Part shown: piece by piece, positions 8,314 to 15,458 of the stretch
Numbering within the stretch: position 1 is the first letter of the stretch
How the letters are laid out: each line of letters starts with the position of its first letter
Assembly: GCF_014466955.1 (NCBI RefSeq)
Contig: NZ_AP023396.1
Span: 558,001 to 622,000 of the forward strand
Reading direction: 5' to 3'
DNA from: Nocardia wallacei
GTDB lineage: Bacteria > Actinomycetota > Actinomycetes > Mycobacteriales > Mycobacteriaceae
DNA length: 64,000 bases
Notes under the pieces: generated by a model
What the model was told of the DNA's origin: nothing
What the model saw: the letters and a program-made list of their open reading frames with translations, nothing else
Database searches by the model: none
Made by a program: the position numbers and the translations under genes

Positions 8314-9194
8314 GCGGTTGCTCCGATCGGTTCGGCGATGAACTGCGCGGCGAAGCGGTGCAGCGATTCCTGCTTGGCGGCCAGGTCGGCGTCGAAGCCG
8401 AGCCCGTCGAAGACCCACGGCACCACGATGGTGTCGGTGACTCCCGCGGCGGCCAACTCGGAGTAGCCGGTCCGCCCGAAACGATCGATACAGACCACTT
8501 GGATTTCGAAAGACTCGTCGATTCGGCCGTATTCGGTGCGCAGCTCGGTGAGTTTGCCGATGGTTTTGCAGATGTCTTCGTATTTCATCATCGCCGAGCA
8601 CCAGCCGTCGCCGACGCGCGCCGCTCGGCGTAACGCCGGCTCGGTATGGCCACCGATGTAGAACGGCACCGGTCGCTTCGGCGCCGGACTCATCTGCAAC
8701 GGTCCGAAATCGAAGAATTCACCGTGGAATTCGACCATCCCGCCGCCGAGAACAAGTCGGATGACCTCGATCATCTCGTCGACGCGGGCGCCGCGGCGCG
8801 CATAAGGAACGCCGCACCATTCGAATTCCTCCGGGGCCCACCCGATTCCCACGCCGAATCCGAACCGGTCGCCACTGAGCGCCGCGACCGAGCCCACCTG
8901 CCGCGCCAGCAGCAGCGGGTGGCGGGATCCGAGCTTCAGGACGTTGGTGTAGAACCTGATGTCGCTGGTCACGGCGGCCATGGCGGTGGCGCCGACGAAC
9001 GGGTCCACCCACGGCGTCTCCGGACCCCAGAACCGGCTGCCGTCCGGTGTATAGGGGTATTTCGCCGCCTGATTCTGCATGAAGAACAGCGAATCCGGGA
9101 GCGCGATACCGGCGAATCCGCATTCTTCCGCGGTTTTCGCCAGTTCCGGAAGTTGTTCGAGCGGGCTCATCGCGACCCCGAGGGTGAATTTCAC
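8310..9194 (-). CDS. LLM class F420-dependent oxidoreductase
   Basis: 294 aa luciferase-like TIM barrel (TIGR03619-like group). Supporting segments: AEECGFAGIALPDSLF, TSDIRFYTNVLKLGSRHPLLLARQVGSVAALSGDRFGFGVGIGW, and RGARVDEMIEVIR. Family members transfer hydride with reduced F420 or a flavin; the substrate here is unknown. It lies 25 bp after ltp3 and overlaps the SnoaL gene by 4 bp. The GTG at 9194 is the first start giving the usual MKFTLGV-like N-terminus; its ribosome site is weak, so translational coupling to ltp3 is plausible. Confidence 0.85.
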   Translation of the reverse strand: MKFTLGVAMSPLEQLPELAKTAEECGFAGIALPDSLFFMQNQAAKYPYTPDGSRFWGPETPWVDPFVGATAMAAVTSDIRFYTNVLKLGSRHPLLLARQVGSVAALSGDRFGFGVGIGWAPEEFEWCGVPYARRGARVDEMIEVIRLVLGGGMVEFHGEFFDFGPLQMSPAPKRPVPFYIGGHTEPALRRAARVGDGWCSAMMKYEDICKTIGKLTELRTEYGRIDESFEIQVVCIDRFGRTGYSELAAAGVTDTIVVPWVFDGLGFDADLAAKQESLHRFAAQFIAEPIGATA

Positions 9195-9219
9195 GATGCC
9201 GCCCCGGCGTGGCCGCGCC

Positions 9220-10386
9220 TCACGGGCGCTCCGATCCCACGACCCACATCGAGAAGTACTGCGAACCGCCGCCGTAGGCGTGCCCGAACGCCTTGCGCGC
9301 GTTCTCGACCTGGTAGTCCCCGGCGCGACCCATCACCTGCTTGGCCGCCTCGGCGAAGCGGATCAGGCCCGAGGCGCCGATCGGGTTGGAGCTGAGCACG
9401 CCGCCCGACGGGTTGACCGGCAGCTTCCCGCCGATCTCGGTCTCGTGGGCGTCGGTGAGCTTCCAGCCCTCGCCCTCGGGCATGAAGCCCAGATTCTCCA
9501 GCCACATCGGCTCGAACCACGAGAACGGCACGTAGATCTCGGCGGCGTCGATCTCCTCGAGCGGATTGGCGATGCCCGCCTGCTTCCACAGCGCCGCCGC
9601 GGCATCCCGGCCCGCCTGCGGGCTGACCTGATCGCGGCCGGAGTACGCCAGCGGTTCGGTGCGCATGGCGGTGCCGTGCACCCAGCCGACCTTCTTGCCC
9701 GACGCCTCGGCGGCCCGCGCCGAATCCTCGTCGCCGAGCACGATCGCGCAGGCGCCGTCGGAGGAGGGACAGGTCTCGTCGAATCGGATCGGATCCCAGA
9801 GCATCTGCGATGCCAGCACCGACTCCATGGTGATGTCGGCCTGCTGCAGATGGGCCAGCGGGTTCTTGGCGCCGTTGCGGCGATCCTTCGCCGCGACCAT
9901 GGCGCCGATGTGCAGCGGCGCGTTGGACCGGCGGATGTAGGCCCGCACGTGCGGGGCGAAGTAGCCGCCCGCGCCCGCGCCGACCGGCTTGGTGAACGGA
10001 ACCGGATTCGACAGCGCCCACATGGCGTTGGACTCCGACTGCTTCTCCCACGCCACCGCGAGCACCTTGCCGTGCACGCCGGCCTGCACGTGATTGGTCG
10101 CCACGATGCCGGTGGAACCGCCGACCGAACCCGCGGTGTGCACGCGGAGCAGCGGTTTTCCGGTGGCGCCCAAGGCATCCGCCATGAACAGCTCCGGCAT
10201 CATCGAGCCCTCGAACAGGTCCGGCGCCTTGCCGACGACGACGGCGTCGATGTCGGCCATGGTGAGTTCGGCGTCATCCAGTGCGCGATCGATGGCCTCG
10301 CGGCACAGGCCCGCCATGGACACGTCGGTCCGTTTCGTCACGTGATGGGTTTGTCCGGTGCCGAGCACCGCGGCCAGGTTGGTCAT
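9220..10386 (-). CDS. ltp3: Thiolase-fold lipid-transfer protein/acetyl-CoA acetyltransferase, Ltp3-like
   Basis: 388 aa non-decarboxylating thiolase/SCP-x N-terminal domain type. Segments: MTNLAAVLGTGQTHH, DIDAVVVGKAPD, LRVHTAGSVGGSTGI (in place of the usual Cys of classical thiolases), CPSSDGACAIVLG, and NPSGGVLSSNPIGASGLIRF. It resembles Mtb Ltp3 (Rv3523), whose neighbours are Ltp4 and a DUF35 protein, the same set as here. Related Ltp proteins paired with DUF35 proteins act as aldolases in steroid side-chain cleavage, so retro-aldol activity is plausible but unproven. ATG 10386 has GGAGG 4 bases upstream; longer frames through the direct repeats are rejected. Confidence 0.82.
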   Translation of the reverse strand: MTNLAAVLGTGQTHHVTKRTDVSMAGLCREAIDRALDDAELTMADIDAVVVGKAPDLFEGSMMPELFMADALGATGKPLLRVHTAGSVGGSTGIVATNHVQAGVHGKVLAVAWEKQSESNAMWALSNPVPFTKPVGAGAGGYFAPHVRAYIRRSNAPLHIGAMVAAKDRRNGAKNPLAHLQQADITMESVLASQMLWDPIRFDETCPSSDGACAIVLGDEDSARAAEASGKKVGWVHGTAMRTEPLAYSGRDQVSPQAGRDAAAALWKQAGIANPLEEIDAAEIYVPFSWFEPMWLENLGFMPEGEGWKLTDAHETEIGGKLPVNPSGGVLSSNPIGASGLIRFAEAAKQVMGRAGDYQVENARKAFGHAYGGGSQYFSMWVVGSERP

Positions 10387-10538
10387 CGTGCCTCCTGTGT
10401 ATTGCGGAACATCCGCACCCGGTCGGCCCGACGACGGGCTGCGCGATTGTCCGTCATCGTGCCTCCTGTGTATTGCGGGACACCCGCACCCGGTCGGCCC
10501 CGACGACGGGCTGCGCGATTGTCCGTCATCGTGCCTCC
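10382..10538 (-). repeat. Tandem direct repeats (71 and 72 bp plus partial copy) at the ltp4-ltp3 junction
   Basis: Copies begin at 10382 and 10453, and a 14-bp remnant begins at 10525. Each starts with GTCATCGTGCCTCC, which on the minus strand reads GGAGGCACGATGAC: ribosome site, start codon and overlapping stop. Copies are almost identical except for single-base changes and one indel (71 against 72 bp). Confidence 0.9.
10383..10529 (-). CDS. Putative 48-aa Arg-rich small ORF within the duplicated junction
   Basis: Read on the minus strand, ATG 10529 overlaps the ltp4 stop (ATGA). The frame continues through both repeat copies and its TGA (10385-10383) overlaps the ltp3 ATG. Each copy begins MTDNRAARRR. 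The 72-bp copy is in frame with the next, and the 71-bp copy places the stop over the ltp3 start. Each copy has its own GGAGG site. It may be a peptide or only a coupling bridge; there is no known family. Confidence 0.35.
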   Translation of the reverse strand: MTDNRAARRRGRPGAGVPQYTGGTMTDNRAARRRADRVRMFRNTQEAR

Positions 10539-11557
10539 AATGTGGACACCAGATTCTGTTGCAGCGCAGGGCCACTCGACGCGTGGGCGAGGGCGCGGTC
10601 CGCGGCGCCGTTCATGATCGCCGTCGCGGCGAAGCCGATCCGTTCCAGTCCGGCCGAGAACATCGGGTTGCCCGCCAGCGGGCCGCCCGAGGGATTGATC
10701 CGGGTCGAATCACCCAGTCCCAGCGCCTCTTTCAGGATCAGCTGCTCGTGACTGAACTGCGTGTGCAGCTCGGCGACGTCGAACTCCGCTGTGTCCCCGT
10801 TCCGTACGGCCGCGGCGGCCGCGGCGGCGGACGGCGAGGAGGTCAGATCGCGGGCGCCCAGGATCGGGGTGTCTATGCGGTGCGCCATTCCGGTCAGCCA
10901 GGCGGGCCGCTCGCACAGTTCGCGCGCGCGGTCACCGGTGGCCAGCACGATGGCCGCCGCACCGTCGGTGATCGGGGCGATGTCGTGCTCGCGCAGCGGA
11001 TCGGCGACATACGGTGCGGCGAGCCGCTTTTCGATCTCGTCGGCGTCGGCTGCCGAGACCGCGGCCATGTCCCGCTCGGTCCAGCGGCCGGCGTCGAGCC
11101 CGGCGCGCGCCTGCAGTCCGGCCATCGAGACGGCGTCCGGCCACAGCGGCGCGACCAGGTACGGATCGGTCTGCAGGGTGAGGACCTGCCGCAGCGTACC
11201 GGCGGATGCCTTGCCGAAGCCGTAGACCAGCGCCGTCTCCGCCTGTCCCGAGCGCAGTTTCACCCATGCCTCGTACAGTGCCCAGGCGGCGTCCATCTCC
11301 ACGTGCGATTCGTTGATCGGCGGCACCGCGCCGATCGAGTCGATCGCCGAGATGAACGAGAAGGCCCGCCCCGCAAGGTAATCCGAGGAGCCGGAGCACC
11401 AGAAGTCGATATCGCCGACCTTGATGCCGAGTTTGTCGTACAGATGCCGGAAGCAGGGCACCAGCATCTCGACACCGTTGGTGGTGCCGTAGGTCTCCGA
11501 GACGTGCGGTGCGTGTGCGAAGCCCACGACCGCGATGTCGGTTGTGTTGTTGCTCAA
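10526..11557 (-). CDS. ltp4: Thiolase-fold lipid-transfer protein, Ltp4-like
   Basis: 343 aa thiolase-fold protein. Segments include DIAVVGFAHAPHV, GDIDFWCSGSSDYLAGRAFSF, ESHVEMDAAWALYEAW, PITDGAAAIVLA, ELHTQFSHEQLILKEALGLG and NPSGGPLAGNPMFSAGLERIG. The GSSD and NPSGG blocks are typical of the Ltp/SCP-x thiolase group, and the best match from memory is Mtb Ltp4 (Rv3522). It lies between a DUF35 OB-fold gene (32 bp gap) and ltp3, an Mtb-like order, so the three probably form a multi-subunit enzyme. Its stop codon overlaps the ATG of the small repeat ORF. Confidence 0.82.
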   Translation of the reverse strand: MSNNTTDIAVVGFAHAPHVSETYGTTNGVEMLVPCFRHLYDKLGIKVGDIDFWCSGSSDYLAGRAFSFISAIDSIGAVPPINESHVEMDAAWALYEAWVKLRSGQAETALVYGFGKASAGTLRQVLTLQTDPYLVAPLWPDAVSMAGLQARAGLDAGRWTERDMAAVSAADADEIEKRLAAPYVADPLREHDIAPITDGAAAIVLATGDRARELCERPAWLTGMAHRIDTPILGARDLTSSPSAAAAAAAVRNGDTAEFDVAELHTQFSHEQLILKEALGLGDSTRINPSGGPLAGNPMFSAGLERIGFAATAIMNGAADRALAHASSGPALQQNLVSTLEAR

Positions 11558-11589
11558 GATGTTTCAGCTCTCTTCCGAAGCGCCGGGCG

Positions 11590-12588
11590 CTACAGGTGCT
11601 GCGCGAAGGTGTCGTAGTCGGCGTCGGGCTCGCCGGTGGGCTCGAAGTGCGAGATGTTGTCCAGACCCTCGTAGGTCCACTCCTCGCGGGGTTTCCACAC
11701 GGCCTTGACCCGCATGCCCATCCGCACCTCGGACGCCTCGCAACCCAGCACCAGGTGCAGGAACGGGATGTCGCTGCCGTCGAGCAGCACGTAGGCGGCC
11801 ACGTACGGCGGCTTGATGCGCTGGCCCTGGAACGGCACGTTGACGATGCAGAAGGTGGTGACGACGCCGGTATCGGCGAGGTCGACATAGTCCTCGGTCG
11901 GCTCGCCCGTGCGCGGGTCGGCGCCGCGCGGCGGGAAGTACACCTTGCCGTCGGCGGCGCGGGCGCCCACCAGCCGGCCCTCGGCGATGCCGCGCAGGAA
12001 CACCGTCTCCTGGGGCGCCGCGGTGTGCTTGTACCGCAGGTCGATCGGCGTGACGATGCCGGTGACGGGCTCGGCGTCGGTGGCGGAACCGGACGGAGCC
12101 GTGGAGGTTTCGCCGGGCTCGAAGCAGACGATGTCGTGGATGCTGCCGGTGCGCTCGGCCGCCCAGCGCGCCCGCACCCGCATACCGGTGCGCAGCTCGT
12201 CGGCGGAGTCGACGTCGACAGCGTGCAGCAGCGCGGTGTCCGCGCCGTCGAGCTTGATCAGCGCCCACCCGAAGGGGCGGTCGAAGGGCTGTCCGGGCAA
12301 CGGCTCCCGCACCCAGCTCCAGCTCTGCACGGTGCCCACGTCGGCCACGTCGACGAATTCGGTCAGCGCGTCGGCGGTGACCGGATCGTATTCGGCCGGT
12401 GGGACGAAGACCCGCCCGTCCGAGCCGCGCACGCCGACGATCCGGCCGTCGCGCAGGCCCGTGAGGAACCGTCCGATGGTCGGCCCTACCGAGCGGGTGT
12501 AGTCGAACTTCATGCGTAGTTCCGCGGCGAGCACGTCGGGAGTGGTTCCCGTTTCCGGCCCACTTCCTTCGGCGATTGTGCCGGTCAT
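11590..12588 (-). CDS. Tandem DUF35 OB-fold protein (Rv3521-like)
   Basis: 332 aa with two DUF35 OB-fold halves. Half one (about 25-150) contains FLTGLRDGRIVGVRGSDGRVFVPP and GTVQSWSWV; half two (about 180-325) contains FLRGIAEGRLVGARAADGKVYFPPRG and FLHLVLG. The usual zinc-finger cysteines of DUF35 proteins are not present in either half. Such proteins bind acyl-CoA or partner thiolase-fold enzymes, so this is likely a partner of Ltp4 and/or Ltp3. ATG 12588 is chosen (AGGGGAAC upstream) over a GTG 18 bp earlier. It is the first gene of the operon running down to 7897, behind a KstR-like box. Confidence 0.83.
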   Translation of the reverse strand: MTGTIAEGSGPETGTTPDVLAAELRMKFDYTRSVGPTIGRFLTGLRDGRIVGVRGSDGRVFVPPAEYDPVTADALTEFVDVADVGTVQSWSWVREPLPGQPFDRPFGWALIKLDGADTALLHAVDVDSADELRTGMRVRARWAAERTGSIHDIVCFEPGETSTAPSGSATDAEPVTGIVTPIDLRYKHTAAPQETVFLRGIAEGRLVGARAADGKVYFPPRGADPRTGEPTEDYVDLADTGVVTTFCIVNVPFQGQRIKPPYVAAYVLLDGSDIPFLHLVLGCEASEVRMGMRVKAVWKPREEWTYEGLDNISHFEPTGEPDADYDTFAQHL

Positions 12589-12615
12589 GGTGTTCCCCTG
12601 AGTCACGATATCGAG

Positions 12616-12629
12616 TAGAACAGGTTCTT
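12616..12629. promoter_or_regulatory. KstR-like operator in a divergent promoter region
   Basis: TAGAACAGGTTCTT matches TNNAACNNGTTNNA except for the final base. It is located between the DUF35 gene (minus) and the F420-type oxidoreductase gene at 12668 (plus), and could control both. Confidence 0.7.
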
Positions 12630-12667
12630 ATTCTGGTGGCAAGAGCGGGCTCGGAAGGGAGTCGATC

Positions 12668-13705
12668 GTGCGGTTCGGATTGCAGCTCGGATATTGGGGC
12701 GCGAGCCCGCCGGGAAATGCCGCGGAGTTGGTCGCCACGGCCGAGGAAACCGGTTTCGACGCCGTGTTCACCGCGGAATCGTGGGGGTCGGACGCGTTCA
12801 CTCCGTTGGCCTGGTGGGGGTCGCGGACCCGGCGCGTGCGGCTGGGCACCTCGGTCGTGCAGTTGTCGGCGCGCACGCCCACCGCCACCGCGATGGCGGC
12901 GCTGACCCTCGACCATCTCAGCGGCGGGCGGCACATCCTCGGGCTCGGCGTCTCCGGGCCGCAGGTAGTCGAGGGCTGGTACGGCCAGCCGTTCGCCAAG
13001 CCGTTGCAGCGCACCCGCGAGTACGTCGGGATCGTCCGGCAGGTACTCGCCCGGGAGGCGAAGGTGGTGAGCGCGGGCCCGCACTTCCCGCTGCCCTACG
13101 ACGGACCCGGCGCGACCGGCCTGGGCAAGCCGCTCAAGCCGATCACCCACCCGCTGCGTGCGGATCTGCCGATCTGGCTGGGCGCCGAGGGCCCGAAGAA
13201 CGTGGCGCTCACGGCCGAGATCGCCGACGGCTGGCTGGCGATCTACTACACGCCGCGGCTGGCCGGGATGTACAACGAGTGGCTCGACGAGGGGTTCGCG
13301 CGGGCCGGTGCCCGGCGTTCGCGCGAGGATTTCGAGATCGCCGCCACCGCCCAGGTCATCCTGACCGACGATCCGCGCGCCGAACTCGACCGGCTGCGCC
13401 CGGTGCTGGCGCTCTACATCGGCGGCATGGGCGCGGAGGAGCTGAACTTCCACGCGCAGGTGTACCGGCGGATGGGATACGGGGACACCGTCGAGGAGAT
13501 CACCCGGCTGTTCCGGTCCGGCCGCAAGGACGAGGCGGCGGCCGCCGTGCCCGACGAGCTGATTCTCGACACGACGATCATCGGCGACGAGGCGCACGTG
13601 CGCGAACAGCTGAAGGTGTGGGAACAGGCGGGCGTCACCATGCTGCTGGTGGGGGTCCGGGATGTCGCGCAATTCGAGGCGCTGGCACCCCTTGTTCGCA
13701 TGTAG
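12668..13705 (+). CDS. LLM class F420-dependent oxidoreductase (Rv3520c-like)
   Basis: 345 aa luciferase-like monooxygenase-fold protein. Segments include LQLGYWGASPP, FTAESWGSDAFTPLAWWGS, LGTSVVQLSARTPTATAMAAL, SGGRHILGLGVSGPQVVEGWYG and the MYNEWLDEGFAR block. It aligns end to end with Mtb Rv3520c from memory. Rv3520c is also divergent from a DUF35-ltp4-ltp3 operon, so the arrangement is conserved. The reaction is unknown; F420-linked redox on a sterol intermediate is an inference. The GTG start has AAGGGAG upstream. Its TAG stop forms the first three bases of the next KstR box. Confidence 0.88.
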   Translation: MRFGLQLGYWGASPPGNAAELVATAEETGFDAVFTAESWGSDAFTPLAWWGSRTRRVRLGTSVVQLSARTPTATAMAALTLDHLSGGRHILGLGVSGPQVVEGWYGQPFAKPLQRTREYVGIVRQVLAREAKVVSAGPHFPLPYDGPGATGLGKPLKPITHPLRADLPIWLGAEGPKNVALTAEIADGWLAIYYTPRLAGMYNEWLDEGFARAGARRSREDFEIAATAQVILTDDPRAELDRLRPVLALYIGGMGAEELNFHAQVYRRMGYGDTVEEITRLFRSGRKDEAAAAVPDELILDTTIIGDEAHVREQLKVWEQAGVTMLLVGVRDVAQFEALAPLVRM

Positions 13706-13716
13706 AACACGTTCTA
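13703..13716. promoter_or_regulatory. KstR operator overlapping a stop codon
   Basis: TAGAACACGTTCTA is a perfect palindrome matching TNNAACNNGTTNNA. Its TAG is the stop codon of the upstream oxidoreductase gene, and the box ends 19 bp before the start of the next acyl-CoA synthetase. Confidence 0.88.
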
Positions 13717-13735
13717 GATTCGAGGAGTGACTTCG

Positions 13736-15277
13736 ATGGAGCCGGCGCAGAAGCTGGGATTGTGGAATATCGCCGCCGCCGCACCCGAACGGATCGCGGT
13801 CGTCGATCCGTCGGGTCGGCAGGTGAGTTACGCGGAACTGGCCGCGCAGGCCGACCGGATCGCGAAGGGCTTGCGGGCCAAGGGGCTACGCGCCGGTGAC
13901 GTGCTGGTGTCGATGGTGCACAACAGCGCCGAGGCGCTGGCGGTGTATTTCGCCGCCTATCAGGCCGGACTGTACATCGTCGCGGTGAACTGGCATCTCA
14001 CCGGACCGGAGGTGGCCTACATCCTCGGCGACAGCGAGGCCAAGGTGTTCATCGCCGACGAACGCTTCGCCGCGGCCGCTCGCATCGCCGCCGACGAGGC
14101 GAATCTGCCTGCGGCCGCGCGATATTCGGTCGGACCGGTCGAGGGCTTCCAGCCGCTGGCGGAGCTGGGCGCGGGGGAGAGCGGCCGTCCCGACGACCGC
14201 ACCACCGGCGCGCCGATGCTCTACACGTCCGGCACCACCGGGCGCCCCAAGGGCGTGCGCCGGCCGCTGACCGGGGCCGATCCCGATGTCGTCGGGCCGC
14301 AGGCGACCGGCTTCTTCGGTCTGTTCGGCATCCAGCCGTTCGACGACCACGTGCACATCTGCGGTTCGCCGCTCTACCACACCGCCGTGCTGAACTTCGC
14401 GTCCATCTCGATTCAGTTGGGGCACAAGGTCGTTCTGATGGACAAGTGGGATCCGGAGGAGATGCTACGGCTGATCGAGCGGCACCGGGTGACGCACAGT
14501 CACATGGTGCCGACGCAGTTCCACCGGCTGCTGGCGCTGCCGGAGCAGGTGCGCGCGAACTACGACGTGTCCTCGCTGCGCTGCATGATCCACGGGGCGG
14601 CGCCCTGTCCGCAGGAGACCAAGCGGCGGATGCTGGAATGGTGGGGCCCGGTCGTCACCGAGTACTACGCGGCGACCGAGGGCGGCGGCACCTCGATCAG
14701 CGGCGAGGAATGGCTGCGCAAGCCCGGCTCGGTGGGCAAGGCCTGGCCGTACGCGGTGGTGAAGGTGCTCGACGACGACGGCAACGAGGTGCCGCCGGGC
14801 GAGACCGGCACGGTCTACATGAAGATGGGCGGCTCCAACTTCGAGTACCACAAGGACAAGGCCAAGACCGAGGACGCCCGCGTCGGCGACCTGTTCACCG
14901 TCGGCGACATCGGGCACATGGACGAGGACGGCTACCTCTACCTGCATGACCGCCGCTCCGATCTGATCCTGTCCGGCGGCGTGAACATCTATCCCGCCGA
15001 GATCGAGGGCGAGCTGATCACCCATCCGAAGGTCGCCGACGTCGCGGTGTTCGGTATCCCGCACGAGGACTGGGGCCAGGAGGTCAAGGCGGTGGTGCAG
15101 CCGGCCGAGGGCGTGACCCCCGACGACGCGCTCACCCGCGAGCTGATGGAGTTCGCCGCGGGCCGCCTGGCCAAATACAAGCTGCCCCGCAGCATCGACT
15201 ACCTGGACGAACTGCCCCGCGACCCCAACGGCAAGCTCTACAAGCGCAAGATCCGGGACCTGTATGTGAAGGCGTAA
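13736..15277 (+). CDS. Acyl-CoA synthetase (FadD family, KstR-linked)
   Basis: 513 aa ANL-superfamily adenylate-forming ligase. Motifs: P-loop-like YTSGTTGRPKGV (about 162-173), YYAATEGGG, GDLFTVGDIGHMDEDGYLYLHDR, and the PxGK lysine region PRDPNGKLYKRK near the end. Such enzymes make acyl-CoA from a free acid via acyl-AMP. The operator directly upstream suggests a sterol side-chain or ring-degradation acid, but it is not FadD17- or FadD19-like in sequence. ATG 13736 is chosen because GAGGAG lies 8 bases upstream; a GTG at 13727 is too close to the site. Confidence 0.85.
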   Translation: MEPAQKLGLWNIAAAAPERIAVVDPSGRQVSYAELAAQADRIAKGLRAKGLRAGDVLVSMVHNSAEALAVYFAAYQAGLYIVAVNWHLTGPEVAYILGDSEAKVFIADERFAAAARIAADEANLPAAARYSVGPVEGFQPLAELGAGESGRPDDRTTGAPMLYTSGTTGRPKGVRRPLTGADPDVVGPQATGFFGLFGIQPFDDHVHICGSPLYHTAVLNFASISIQLGHKVVLMDKWDPEEMLRLIERHRVTHSHMVPTQFHRLLALPEQVRANYDVSSLRCMIHGAAPCPQETKRRMLEWWGPVVTEYYAATEGGGTSISGEEWLRKPGSVGKAWPYAVVKVLDDDGNEVPPGETGTVYMKMGGSNFEYHKDKAKTEDARVGDLFTVGDIGHMDEDGYLYLHDRRSDLILSGGVNIYPAEIEGELITHPKVADVAVFGIPHEDWGQEVKAVVQPAEGVTPDDALTRELMEFAAGRLAKYKLPRSIDYLDELPRDPNGKLYKRKIRDLYVKA

Positions 15278-15296
15278 GCCGTCCCGTCCCGACTCC

Positions 15297-15324
15297 GCCC
15301 GCCCGGCCTGTGTGCCGGGCGGGC
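15297..15324 (+). terminator. Terminator-like hairpin after the acyl-CoA synthetase gene
   Basis: Perfect 11-bp stem GCCCGCCCGGC / GCCGGGCGGGC with a CTGTGT loop, 20 bp after the stop codon. The stem is very stable but is not followed by a T run. Confidence 0.7.
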
Positions 15325-15434
15325 GAAAGTCGTTGCACCATAGCCTGTTTCGCCGTTCCGCAGACGGGACGGCGGTCGCGCGCTATCGTCACGAGTGAAT
15401 TCGTGAACGGTGTAAATTGAGTCTTGTCAGGACC

Positions 15435-15448
15435 AAGAACACGTTCTA
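15435..15448. promoter_or_regulatory. KstR-like operator upstream of fadD19
   Basis: AAGAACACGTTCTA matches TNNAACNNGTTNNA except for the first base and lies 10 bp before the GTG start of fadD19. A longer in-frame TTG start at 15417 would place it inside the gene, so GTG 15459 is favoured. Confidence 0.75.
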
Positions 15449-15458
15449 TTTTTGTCCT

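Noticed and set aside
10382..10538. Insertion-sequence remnant
   Set aside because: Repeats are direct and contain gene-junction sequence only; there are no inverted ends or transposase.
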